Shown: piece after piece, positions 1 to 7,694 of the stretch
Position numbering within the stretch: the stretch's first letter is position 1
How the letters are laid out: every line of letters starts with the position of its first letter
Assembly (NCBI GenBank): GCA_964590515.1
Contig: CAZPZD010000031.1
Location: 1 to 30,856 of the forward strand
From: JADFRG01 sp964590515
Lineage (GTDB): Bacteria; Chloroflexota; Anaerolineae; Anaerolineales; E44-bin32
Length of the DNA stretch: 30,856 nt
Direction: 5' to 3'
Notes under the pieces: model-generated
Told to the model about the DNA's origin: nothing
The model's input: the letters and a program-made list of their open reading frames with translations, nothing else
The model's database searches: none
Position numbers and translations under genes: made by a program

Positions 1-1133
1 GGTCCAAGGGTTTCATTCGGATCTTCGTTCCGGAGGTCGACGCACCCGAGGCCGGGTTGATTCCGGAGATCGAGATCATCCCGGTCGGTTCGTTGACCAA
101 GCTGGTGAACCATCTCTCCGGGGTGGTCCCCATTCCGGCTTATGAGCGCAAGCCCCTGCCGGAGCTGCTCGACTCACCGAACGGCGGGTTCGAAGAGATC
201 AAAGGCCAGGAGCACGCCAAGCGGGCGCTCGAGGTGGCCGCCTCGGGAGGCCACAATGTCCTGATGATCGGGCCACCCGGCGCCGGCAAGACCCTGCTCG
301 CCCGGGCGATGCCGGACATCCTCCCCGGCATGTCGATCGATGAGGCGTTGGATGTCTCGCAGATTTATTCGGTGGCTGACCTGCTTCCCTCTGACATTCC
401 CCTGGTGCGTTCTCGACCCTTCCGGTCGCCCCATCACACGATCTCCAATGCCGGACTAGTAGGTGGAGGCAACTTTCCGCGCCCCGGAGAGATTTCGCTG
501 GCGCACCGAGGGGTGTTGTTCCTGGACGAACTCCCGGAGTTCGGCACCCGGGTGCTTGAAGTGCTCCGCCAACCGATGGAAGACCGGGTCGTGACGATCA
601 GCCGGGCCCGAGGTTCCACCTCGTTCCCGGCGAGCTTCATGCTAGTCGGCGCGATGAACCCCTGCCCCTGCGGGTATTTCGGTGACCCGATCAGGGAATG
701 CACGTGCAGTCCGGCGATGGTCACCCGCTACCAGAAACGCATCTCAGGGCCGCTCATGGACCGGATCGACATTCACGTCGAGGTCCCGCGGGTGGAGTTT
801 GAAAAGTTGGCTAGCAACCGGACCGGTGAGCCAGCAACGGCGGTGCGGGCTCGGGTCGAGGCGGCGAGAGCGCGCCAGCGGGCTCGCTTCGAGGGGACTC
901 GGCTAACCTGCAACGCCGACATGGGGCCGGGCGAAGTCCGGCGCTACTGCGGGCTGGACGACGCCGGCCGGGGATTGGTCCGCCAGGCCATGACCCAACT
1001 TCAGCTCACTGCCCGGGCGTTTCACCGGGTGCTCAAGCTGGCTCGAACGATCGCCGATTTGGCGGCGGCCTCGGAGATTGCCCCGATGCACGTTGCCGAG
1101 GCGCTGCAGTATCGGCCGCGGCTCTGGGCCTAG
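1..1133 (+). CDS. YifB/ComM-family AAA+ ATPase (Mg-chelatase-like), 5' partial
   Basis: The frame is open from the first base, so the N-terminal part lies outside the window; about 376 residues are visible, against roughly 500 for full-length YifB/ComM proteins. Seen: Walker A (GPPGAGKT), Walker B (GVLFLDELPEF), the Cys-rich segment MNPCPCGYFGDP followed by CTC, and the downstream DRIDIHVEVPRV motif typical of the family. The C-terminal Mg-chelatase helical domain is present and the protein ends naturally at a stop. Known of the family: ComM is a hexameric helicase that promotes branch migration during integration of transforming DNA; many homologues are annotated only as magnesium chelatase subunit ChlI-like. 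Inference: a DNA-recombination role, not chlorophyll synthesis. A second gene follows after 16 bp on the same strand. Confidence 0.93.
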   Translation, partial: SKGFIRIFVPEVDAPEAGLIPEIEIIPVGSLTKLVNHLSGVVPIPAYERKPLPELLDSPNGGFEEIKGQEHAKRALEVAASGGHNVLMIGPPGAGKTLLARAMPDILPGMSIDEALDVSQIYSVADLLPSDIPLVRSRPFRSPHHTISNAGLVGGGNFPRPGEISLAHRGVLFLDELPEFGTRVLEVLRQPMEDRVVTISRARGSTSFPASFMLVGAMNPCPCGYFGDPIRECTCSPAMVTRYQKRISGPLMDRIDIHVEVPRVEFEKLASNRTGEPATAVRARVEAARARQRARFEGTRLTCNADMGPGEVRRYCGLDDAGRGLVRQAMTQLQLTARAFHRVLKLARTIADLAAASEIAPMHVAEALQYRPRLWA

Positions 1134-1149
1134 CCCTCGCCACCGCGCA

Positions 1150-2061
1150 GTGCAGATCGCAGCTCCGGTTTCGCGCAAGGTCTTCCTGATTATCCATGCC
1201 CCGACCATCCCCTCGGAAGGCGGACGCCGGGTGCAGCACCTCTTCGGGTGGAACGACCCCGATCAACTGGTCGCGCAGTTCATCGCGGACATGCGGTCGG
1301 CCAGCTATGGGATCGTCAACTATCAAGTGGTGGAGCGCTTCGAGGTGGATGACTTCCCGATCAAGGCCGACGGCTTCCGCTACCAGGCTGAGGAGTACGC
1401 CGCGTTGTGGCGGCAGCGGGCCGGCTTCCACCAGCCGGATCTGGTGGACTACTCAACGCTGCTCAACGTGTTCGGCACGTTGGGCAAAGTGCAGAGCGGA
1501 GCCATCGACGAAGTCTGGCTGATGGGGTTCCCCTACGGCGGCTACTACGAGTCGCGGATGGCGGGCCCCGGTTCGTTCTGGTGCAACTCGCCGCCGCTGG
1601 AAGGATGGGAGGTGGCCGGGCGCCGGTTTGTGGTGATGGGGTTCAACTACGAACGCGGGGTGGGGGAGATGATGGAGAGCTACGGCCATCGGACCGAATC
1701 GATCTTGACCAAGGTCCATGAGCGGGTGGGTGGTCCCGAGAATCTCTGGGAGCGGTTCACTCGGTACGACCAGCGCAATCCCGGCCGGGCCGAAGTCGGG
1801 AATATCCACTTCGCGCCCAACAGCGTGCGCGATTACGACTGGGGCAACCAACGAGCGGTGCCGAGCGCCTGCGACGATTGGTACGACTTCCCCAGCTTGG
1901 CTGGTCGCTCTCGGATGGTCGATTGCCGCGAGTGGGGCAGCGGTGATATCCGGCTGCACCACACCTGGTGGTACCGCCATCTGCCCCACGTCGAAGGCGA
2001 GACCCAGGGAATCCTTAACAACTGGTGGGCTTACGTGGTGGACCCGAACCGGGTGGCCTAG
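1150..2061 (+). CDS. Conserved protein of unknown function
   Basis: I do not recognise a named function. With GTG at 1150 as start the protein has 303 residues and begins 16 bp after the ATPase stop, so co-transcription is likely; an upstream in-frame ATG at 1078 would overlap the ATPase by 56 bp and is less likely. The sequence is rich in Trp, Tyr, Asp and Gly, with clusters such as FPYGGYYESRMAGPG, GFNYERGVGEMMESYGHR, HFAPNSVRDYDWGN and LHHTWWYRHLPH. The repeated His/Asp/Tyr/Trp motifs look like a conserved soluble enzyme or carbohydrate-binding fold. There is no convincing signal peptide or transmembrane segment from the GTG start. I recall similar unnamed proteins in diverse environmental bacteria, but cannot confirm that here. 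Confidence 0.8.
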   Translation: MQIAAPVSRKVFLIIHAPTIPSEGGRRVQHLFGWNDPDQLVAQFIADMRSASYGIVNYQVVERFEVDDFPIKADGFRYQAEEYAALWRQRAGFHQPDLVDYSTLLNVFGTLGKVQSGAIDEVWLMGFPYGGYYESRMAGPGSFWCNSPPLEGWEVAGRRFVVMGFNYERGVGEMMESYGHRTESILTKVHERVGGPENLWERFTRYDQRNPGRAEVGNIHFAPNSVRDYDWGNQRAVPSACDDWYDFPSLAGRSRMVDCREWGSGDIRLHHTWWYRHLPHVEGETQGILNNWWAYVVDPNRVA

Positions 2062-2075
2062 CGGCTGCGATCAGC

Positions 2076-2930
2076 CTACACGTAACGACTCAGGATCGCC
2101 TGAACCTGGCCCAGATAGCCTTCCCCGAATAGGTTGAGATGGTTGAGCAGGTGGTACAGGTTGTAAATCGGCAGCCGCTCCCGCCAACCTGACTCCAACG
2201 GCCGGGTCTCCAGGTAGGCCGCAAAGAATCGATCCGGGAATCCGCCAAACAGCTCCGTCATCCCCAGCTCAGCCTCGGCCCAACCATAGTGGGCGGCCGG
2301 ATCGATGATCGCCGGTTCGCCCGACGGGCCAGTCAGCGCGTTTCCTGACCACAGATCGCCGTGGATCAGCGAGGCGGGCTGCTCGGGAATCCGCTCACGC
2401 AGGCCGCGGGCCAGCTTGTGAATTCTGTCACGATCTCCCGTCGGTAAGATTCCGCGCTCGTGGGCGAGGCGGGCTTGAAACTCCAATCGGTGGACCGCGA
2501 AGAACTCGAAGCCATCCGGGGTGGGCGGGTTCGGCTGCGGCGTTGTTCCCAGAAAGTTATCGTGCGGGAAGCCGAAGCTGTCTGCGATGTGGTTGTGTAG
2601 CTGGGCCAGCCGGCGGCCGAAATCGTCCCAGTACCCAGGCGCGGGAGCCGCGGGGCGCAGGTCTTCCAGCAACAGGAAGTCGGGACCGGCCAGCAGCGGC
2701 GATGGGAGCCGCGGCCCGCCTTCCACCACAAGCGCCCGCAGGCCTTCGACCTCGCGCAGGAACATGTCGGCAGGGGCGAAGGAATTCTGCTTAAGAAAGA
2801 AGGAAGGACCGCCAGCGGTGCGCAGGATCGCGCCCTGATTGATGCAGCCGCTGGCGACAGGCTGGAGCTCGACGACCCGGCCGTGCCCTTCAGCGGCTAG
2901 CCAGGCGAGAACCGGGCCTGGAACGGTCAC
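2076..2930 (-). CDS. Fructosamine/ketosamine-3-kinase family protein
   Basis: A 284-residue aminoglycoside-phosphotransferase-fold kinase, close to the usual length of the fructosamine-kinase family. Seen: a nucleotide-binding Lys region (FFLKQNS, K47), LLLEDL, the catalytic loop HGDLWSGN (D192, N197) and the metal-binding IIDPAAHYGWAEAELGM segment (D210), which is diagnostic of this family. Known: bacterial members phosphorylate ketosamines, mainly ribulosamines or erythrulosamines, on glycated proteins or small amines, which destabilises the adduct and repairs the amine. It starts with GTG, 52 nt downstream of the LMW phosphatase gene, with no clear Shine-Dalgarno. The adjacent phosphatase supports a protein-deglycation role. 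Substrate choice cannot be read from the sequence. Confidence 0.93.
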   Translation of the reverse strand: MTVPGPVLAWLAAEGHGRVVELQPVASGCINQGAILRTAGGPSFFLKQNSFAPADMFLREVEGLRALVVEGGPRLPSPLLAGPDFLLLEDLRPAAPAPGYWDDFGRRLAQLHNHIADSFGFPHDNFLGTTPQPNPPTPDGFEFFAVHRLEFQARLAHERGILPTGDRDRIHKLARGLRERIPEQPASLIHGDLWSGNALTGPSGEPAIIDPAAHYGWAEAELGMTELFGGFPDRFFAAYLETRPLESGWRERLPIYNLYHLLNHLNLFGEGYLGQVQAILSRYV

Positions 2931-2982
2931 TCTGCGCTGCGGCCCGAGATCTCAAGCAGGGCGACGACCGGTTCCGGGACGC

Positions 2983-3456
2983 TCACACTTCCCCGCGTTC
3001 CAACGCCTCCAGCAGGCCGCGGACTGACCGCTCAATGATCTGGTAGGTCTGCTCGAAATCGCTTTGGCCGCCGTACCACGGATCAGGGACATCGAGGTCG
3101 TCTCGCTGCGGATCGAACTCGCGCAGCATCCGAATCTTAGGTTGCTGCGCCGGCATCCGGGCCAACTTAAGCAGGTCGGCCCGGTTGCTCTGATCCATCG
3201 CCAGGATCAGATCGAAACGGTCCAGGTCGTTCGGGCGGACCTGGCGGGCCGTTCCGCCAAGGGCGAGCTCGTGCTTCTTCGCAGTTTCGACCATGCGCGG
3301 GTCCGGCGATTCGCCCGTGTGCCAGTCGCCCGTACCTGCGGAGTCCACCGTGTAGTTCTTGGCGACCCCGGCTTGGTGCGCAAGATCGATGAAGAGGTGT
3401 TCGGCGAGTGGACTGCGAATGATGTTGCCGAGGCAGACGAAGAGCAGCCGTCTCAC
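2983..3456 (-). CDS. Low-molecular-weight protein-tyrosine-phosphatase family protein
   Basis: A 157-residue cytoplasmic protein, the standard size for the family. Seen: the N-terminal P-loop C-LGNII-R-SP (C8 nucleophile, R14), the STAGT-like DSAGTGDWHTGE segment, and the general-acid loop DPWYGG (D125) followed by FEQTYQ. The position normally occupied by the second P-loop cysteine is Ile13, so the usual redox-protective disulfide partner is missing. The gene uses GTG and lies between ygfZ (24-nt gap) and the fructosamine-kinase-family gene (52-nt gap) on the same strand. Known: some LMW-PTPs dephosphorylate ribulosamine 5-phosphates, making substrates for the kinase encoded next door. Alternative role: general phosphotyrosine phosphatase. 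Confidence 0.93.
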   Translation of the reverse strand: MRRLLFVCLGNIIRSPLAEHLFIDLAHQAGVAKNYTVDSAGTGDWHTGESPDPRMVETAKKHELALGGTARQVRPNDLDRFDLILAMDQSNRADLLKLARMPAQQPKIRMLREFDPQRDDLDVPDPWYGGQSDFEQTYQIIERSVRGLLEALERGEV

Positions 3457-3480
3457 GCGGGGAGGGTCAGGTCGGCGGGT

Positions 3481-4482
3481 TTAGGCTTGCTCAAGCGGGG
3501 CGGCCCGCGGGGCAGCGATCGGCGTCCGGCCCTCGATGCCGAAGGGTAGCTCGACCAACTGGGCCGTCTGCTCGTCGCCCTCGAGCGACACATGACCGCC
3601 GTGGGCTGAAATCGCATCCGGCTTCACCACCGCCAGGCCGATCCAGCCGAACCGCGGCGACTCGACAACAGAGGTGAGGGTGCCGATCGTTCGTCCGTTC
3701 TGTTGAAGAGTGGATCCGGATTGGGCCGAGTGGGGCAGGGTGATTCCAGCGAGGCGCTTGGCCAGCTTGCCCCGGCTCTCCATGCGGGCAATGATCTCCT
3801 GACCGGTGTAGCAGCCCTTGCTGAAGCTCACCGCGGATGCCAGGCCCACTTCCAATGGAATCGAGTCATCGAGGATCTCCCGGCCCGCCTCGGGGAGCCC
3901 GGCCTCGACTCGATGCACCTCGTATGCCTCCGCTTCGGCGGCGCCGCCCCCGAGCTGCTCCCAGCCGGAGAGGTCAACTCCCGGGTGGATCAGCGCTCGG
4001 AATCCGGGCACGGGGGTAGACACGCTCCAGGCGAGGCCGCCCTGAAAAGCAACGATTTGATCATTGGAAGGAGCCGGACAGTGGAGGCCCGCAAGCGCCT
4101 GGACGGCCGTAGGACCGTAGACTCCCCAAAGGGCCCATCCCGGCTGAGCCGCCACGAGAGATACCTGGTCTTGAAAGAAGATGTGCTTTCGAAGCCAGGC
4201 CCGAAGCTGGACTTCCTTGCCTGGATTGGTGAGCAGGACCAGATCCTGATCGCGAGTGAGCACCCACACGACGTCGATCGTGCGTCCGAGCGGGTCGGTA
4301 AAGACCGTTTGGCGAACGTGAAACGGGGCCAGCTCCAGCAGGTCGGCGGTCGACATGCGATGCAGCAGTTCCAACCGATCCTTCCCGGCAAGTTCTATGA
4401 CGCCTGGATCGGAGTGTCGGACCACCAGAGTCCCTTCAAGGGTTGCCTGGTAGGCAGCCAAGATGGGCGCAAGCGAACTCAT
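3481..4482 (-). CDS. ygfZ: YgfZ/GcvT-like folate-binding protein
   Basis: A 333-residue protein of the GcvT fold. Seen: the family hallmark K-G-C-Y-T-G-Q-E (K222-E229, with C224), followed by a conserved IARMESRGKLAKRL segment and the C-terminal barrel. Known: YgfZ is a tetrahydrofolate-dependent factor that helps assemble or repair certain Fe-S enzymes such as MiaB; it is not the glycine-cleavage T-protein, although it shares the fold. ATG 4482 is preferred because a perfect TATAAT element on the minus strand ends only 8 nt upstream, giving an mRNA that would begin at or next to the ATG; no Shine-Dalgarno fits in that space. First gene of a three-gene minus-strand unit with the phosphatase and kinase. 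Confidence 0.9.
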   Translation of the reverse strand: MSSLAPILAAYQATLEGTLVVRHSDPGVIELAGKDRLELLHRMSTADLLELAPFHVRQTVFTDPLGRTIDVVWVLTRDQDLVLLTNPGKEVQLRAWLRKHIFFQDQVSLVAAQPGWALWGVYGPTAVQALAGLHCPAPSNDQIVAFQGGLAWSVSTPVPGFRALIHPGVDLSGWEQLGGGAAEAEAYEVHRVEAGLPEAGREILDDSIPLEVGLASAVSFSKGCYTGQEIIARMESRGKLAKRLAGITLPHSAQSGSTLQQNGRTIGTLTSVVESPRFGWIGLAVVKPDAISAHGGHVSLEGDEQTAQLVELPFGIEGRTPIAAPRAAPLEQA

Positions 4483-4490
4483 CGCTTAGG

Positions 4491-4496
4491 ATTATA
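4491..4496 (-). promoter_or_regulatory. -10 element of ygfZ (leaderless promoter)
   Basis: Perfect TATAAT on the minus strand, embedded in TGGGTATAAT, with only 8 nt between it and the ygfZ ATG. Transcription starting about 7 nt downstream would begin at the start codon. No convincing -35 hexamer was found at 16-18 nt. Confidence 0.6.
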
Positions 4497-4592
4497 CCCA
4501 GCGGCCATCGGCCACGGCCGGCTTGCAGGCCCGCCGCGTCGGCACCTGCCGCGGATCCCTGGAGCCTTTGGCGCCCTGCACCGCCTCCTGGG

Positions 4593-4598
4593 TATAAT
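4593..4598 (+). promoter_or_regulatory. -10 element of the sortase gene
   Basis: Perfect TATAAT in the context CTGGGTATAAT, 44 nt before the sortase ATG. A possible -35 (TTGGCG, 4568-4573) lies 19 nt upstream. The 11-nt block CTGGGTATAAT (4588-4598) is the exact inverse of 4491-4501, so the divergent ygfZ and sortase genes carry mirror-image -10 regions. Confidence 0.6.
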
Positions 4599-4642
4599 CA
4601 CGCCCCTTTTCCGGCATCGGGCCTGCAGGGCCGAAGTCTCTG

Positions 4643-5545
4643 ATGGCGAAAACTCGACCAGCCGCCGAAGACCTTTCGATCGAGAAACTCGAAGCGATTC
4701 TGGCTCAGAAACGACTCGAGGCCCGCGGAGCCCGGCTACGCCAGTTTCGACGGAGCGGCCGGGCCGTGCGGCTGCGGCGGGAGCTCGACCCTGTCACCGG
4801 CTTGCAGGGGTACCGCGCCGAAAACGAAGCGGGCCCCCAGGATGGCCAGGCCGCGGTGCCGCTGCGGGAAGGCGCCAGCAAACTGCTGCTGGGAGTGGAG
4901 GTGGCGGCCGTGCTAGGACTGCTCTTCGTCCTGTTCAGCGGGGTCGGCGCCCTGCGATCGCTCAACCAGGAGGTCTCGGCCGCCCGGCTGCCGGCGTCTC
5001 CAACCCCGCTGATCCGCGCAGTCGTGCTGCCTTCCGGTCACACGCCTCCCACCGCCCCCGGCGGAGCGCAACCGAACGAATCGGAGATTCCTCAACATCT
5101 CCGCCCGCTGGTCCAATCGATGCCGGCCCCCGAGATCCCGACTCCCAGCGTGGCCCAAGCCCAACGGATCTACATTTCGGCATTGTGGGATACTGCCGCG
5201 CCGGTCGTGCAGGGGGACGGTTGGGAGCAGCTGAAGAAAGGAGTGGCCCAGCACATCGGGAGTGCCAATCCGGGGGAGGCCGGCAACGTGGTGCTCTCAG
5301 CCCACAACGACATCTTTGGAGAGCTGTTCCGAGACCTGGATCGCCTGAAACCCGGGGATGACGTGGTGCTCTCCACCGGTGCACAGGATTTCGTTTACAA
5401 GGTCACCGGGCTCCAGATCGTGGAACCCACCGAAGTCGGCGTGATGGAGCCTACCGCCCGGCCGACCATCACCTTGATCTCTTGCTATCCCTATTTGATC
5501 GATACGCAGCGCATCGTCGTCACCGCGGAGCTGGTGGAGAGCTAA
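4643..5545 (+). CDS. Class D-like sortase
   Basis: A 300-residue membrane-anchored transpeptidase. Seen: a highly charged N-terminal cytoplasmic region (about 1-78), one transmembrane helix (about 80-104), a Pro-rich extracytoplasmic linker (115-170), and a C-terminal sortase beta-barrel with the catalytic triad: His221 in LSAHND, Cys281 in TLISCYP and Arg290 in TQRIVV. The C-Y-P after the catalytic Cys and the protein's layout resemble class D and the single sortases of non-Firmicutes. Known: sortases cut a C-terminal sorting motif and attach proteins to the cell envelope. The ATG at 4643 lacks a clear Shine-Dalgarno. No LPXTG-type substrate was found in the window. Neighbours are a membrane cyclase and surface-protein genes. 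Confidence 0.93.
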   Translation: MAKTRPAAEDLSIEKLEAILAQKRLEARGARLRQFRRSGRAVRLRRELDPVTGLQGYRAENEAGPQDGQAAVPLREGASKLLLGVEVAAVLGLLFVLFSGVGALRSLNQEVSAARLPASPTPLIRAVVLPSGHTPPTAPGGAQPNESEIPQHLRPLVQSMPAPEIPTPSVAQAQRIYISALWDTAAPVVQGDGWEQLKKGVAQHIGSANPGEAGNVVLSAHNDIFGELFRDLDRLKPGDDVVLSTGAQDFVYKVTGLQIVEPTEVGVMEPTARPTITLISCYPYLIDTQRIVVTAELVES

Positions 5546-5591
5546 CCGAGGAAGGCGACGACCCCCTCAGAATCCTCGCAAGTCAGACTGT

Positions 5592-5597
5592 TACAAT
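5592..5597 (+). promoter_or_regulatory. Possible -10 element of the cyclase gene
   Basis: TACAAT (5 of 6 matches to the consensus) lies 54 nt before the cyclase ATG, just after the sortase gene. No good -35 was seen. It resembles the TACAAT used ahead of pstB at 19353. Confidence 0.35.
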
Positions 5598-5605
5598 TCG
5601 ATTGC

Positions 5606-5636
5606 TCCGCCCCTCGCATTGCATAGAGGCGGCGGG
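5606..5636 (+). other. Stem-loop in the cyclase 5' leader
   Basis: A stem of about 10 bp (TCCGCCCCTC against GAGG-C-GGCGGG with one bulged C and a terminal T-G pair) closes a 10-nt loop between the possible -10 and the cyclase ATG. No T-run follows, so it is not a typical intrinsic terminator. A role in mRNA stability or translation is only a possibility. Confidence 0.35.
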
Positions 5637-5651
5637 TCTGTGAACTTCTGA

Positions 5652-7670
5652 ATGGAAGATAGTAGCCTCGTCGGCCCGCGGGTACGGATCAGCTTGCTGT
5701 GGAGGATCACGCTGCCCTTCATGTTGCTGGCGATGATCCTTGGATTTGGCGCGGCCTATTTGATCAACCGCTTCCTCAGCGAAGACGAGGGCCTCCGATT
5801 CCAGCGTCAGCTAGTGAACAGCGGCCAACAGGCGGCGGATTCGGTCGTCCGGGCCGAGATCGATCTCTTGGAATTGGAGCGGTTGATCGCCAATACGGAA
5901 GGCGTGGCCGATGCGGCTGCGGCCGCGAGCGCCGAAGATCTTCGAATTCGGGTTCTGCCACTCGTTGTAAATGCCGGGGCGGATGTGGTAGCCGTCCTGG
6001 ATAACCAAGGAACCAGCTTGCTGACCGTCAGACGCCGGCCGGATTCAACCGCCGGCGACTACGACACCCTGCGGGGGGAGACCTACTACGCACAGTGGCC
6101 GTTCGTCCAGCAGGTGCTCGCAGGGGTCAGCGATGAAGTAGTCGGGGACAAGCATGCCGGCATGGAGCCGATCGTCCTGGAGGGGGTTGACCAACACATA
6201 TTCTTCGTCGCGGGTCCATTGTTCGACAGCGCGCAGACTTTGAAAGGGGCCGTGCTGGTAGGTGAATACAGCGACCGGCTGGTCAGGACGGTTGAGAATG
6301 AGGCTGCGGCAAACGTCTCGATCTACGCCTTGGCGACCGGCGCGGCGCTGAGCAGCACCCTCGAACTAAGCGACCTCAGCTCGCTGAACCTCACGGCCGA
6401 GGAGCTGGCCGGTGTCGGTGAGATCGAACAGGCCCGCAGGCCAGTGCGTTCGATTTTGGTGGCCGAGACTGAGTACTGGGAAGTTCTCACACCGCTCGTC
6501 GTCCGGGAGCAAACGGTCACATTGGGGACCATGGGTGTCTCTCTGCTCCGGGTGCCAGTGCAGACTGGAACGGAGGGCGATCTCACCAACGTGTTGAGAT
6601 TCGGGGTGGTCGGCCTGGTGCTGACCGTGCTGATCGGGCTGCTGCTTTCCAATTCGATCACCCGACCGCTTACCCGGCTGGTCGAAGCCTCGGCCAAGGT
6701 GGCAATGGGGAATCTGGAGATCCAGGTCCCCGAACGGGGGACCGACGAGATTGGGGTGCTTGGAAAGACTTTCAACCGAATGGTCGAAGGCCTGCGGGAG
6801 GGATCGATTTACCGTGACCTGTTGGGCAGGACCGTGACACCTGAAGTGCGCGCCCAACTGCGGACCGCCTTCTCCGATGGGGCCTTGATCCTGAAAGGCC
6901 AGAATGTCGAGGCAACGATCTTGTTCGCCGACTTCCGCGGCTATACCAGCATGGCCGAGGACACCGATCCGGCGCTGGTCATGAAGACCCTGAACGACTA
7001 TTTCTCGGGCGTGGTGCCGATCATCTCGCTGCATGGTGGAGTGGTCAACAAGTTTGATGGCGATTCGGTGATGGCCTTCTTCGGCATCCTGCCCCGATAC
7101 CTCCCCCCGCGAGTCAGCGCCCTGCAGGCGACCCACGCCGGCCTCGCCATGCTGGAACACATCCGCAAAGTCAACCGAGAGCGGGAAATTGCGCGACAAC
7201 CGTCCTTTCAAATGGGGATTGGCATCTCGACCGGCACTGTGATTGCAGGTGGATTGGGCAGCGAGGACCGGGTGCACTACACAGTGGTCGGGGACACGGT
7301 CAATACCGCCCAGCGTATTCAGCAGATCACCCGGGATCTCGGCGGGACTGCATTGGTGATCGACGAGCCCACCTATCGCAAGCTTGCGGCAGTGCGCAGC
7401 CAATTCCAGTTCGGGCGGGCGGGTGAGGCCCTGCTGCCGGGCAAGAAACAAAAGGTGATGATCCATGAAGTGCTTGCCCGAAAGTCTCGCCTGGTCAGGG
7501 AGGACCGACTGGAGCAGCAAGTCAAGGAATACACGGCGAGCCTCCCCCGGATCACGCAGATCCTCTCGGGGCAGCCGGTCGACTCGAACGAAAGAGGCGA
7601 AGTCAGCCCCGAAGAACGGGAGTTCCTTGAGGAGCGATTGCGGCCTTCCGAAGGCGTGGAAGAGCTGTAG
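5652..7670 (+). CDS. Membrane class III adenylate cyclase with sensor and HAMP domains
   Basis: A 672-residue protein. Seen: first transmembrane helix (about 17-38), an extracytoplasmic sensory region (about 40-310, dCACHE-like in size and placement), second helix (313-333), a HAMP domain (about 333-385, with SITRPLTRL), and a class III cyclase homology domain (about 415-610). Catalytic residues are complete: metal-binding D427 (LFADFRG) and D471 (KFDGDSVMAFFG), adenine-selecting K467 with T544 (YTVVGDTVN), and transition-state residues N551 and R555. The Lys/Thr pair points to ATP rather than GTP. Known: such proteins make cAMP in response to an external signal. A charged C-terminal tail follows (to 672). 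No Shine-Dalgarno is visible before ATG 5652. The ligand is unknown. Confidence 0.93.
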   Translation: MEDSSLVGPRVRISLLWRITLPFMLLAMILGFGAAYLINRFLSEDEGLRFQRQLVNSGQQAADSVVRAEIDLLELERLIANTEGVADAAAAASAEDLRIRVLPLVVNAGADVVAVLDNQGTSLLTVRRRPDSTAGDYDTLRGETYYAQWPFVQQVLAGVSDEVVGDKHAGMEPIVLEGVDQHIFFVAGPLFDSAQTLKGAVLVGEYSDRLVRTVENEAAANVSIYALATGAALSSTLELSDLSSLNLTAEELAGVGEIEQARRPVRSILVAETEYWEVLTPLVVREQTVTLGTMGVSLLRVPVQTGTEGDLTNVLRFGVVGLVLTVLIGLLLSNSITRPLTRLVEASAKVAMGNLEIQVPERGTDEIGVLGKTFNRMVEGLREGSIYRDLLGRTVTPEVRAQLRTAFSDGALILKGQNVEATILFADFRGYTSMAEDTDPALVMKTLNDYFSGVVPIISLHGGVVNKFDGDSVMAFFGILPRYLPPRVSALQATHAGLAMLEHIRKVNREREIARQPSFQMGIGISTGTVIAGGLGSEDRVHYTVVGDTVNTAQRIQQITRDLGGTALVIDEPTYRKLAAVRSQFQFGRAGEALLPGKKQKVMIHEVLARKSRLVREDRLEQQVKEYTASLPRITQILSGQPVDSNERGEVSPEEREFLEERLRPSEGVEEL

Positions 7671-7694
7671 GAAGGACGTAACCTTGTCTCATCG

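Noticed and set aside
3703..5361. A 552-residue plus-strand open frame antisense to ygfZ and overlapping the sortase gene
   Set aside because: It is a by-product of high GC content; the ygfZ and sortase frames have clear family motifs and this one has none.
6366..7520. A long minus-strand open frame inside the cyclase gene
   Set aside because: The plus-strand frame has complete cyclase motifs; the antisense translation shows no recognisable domain.
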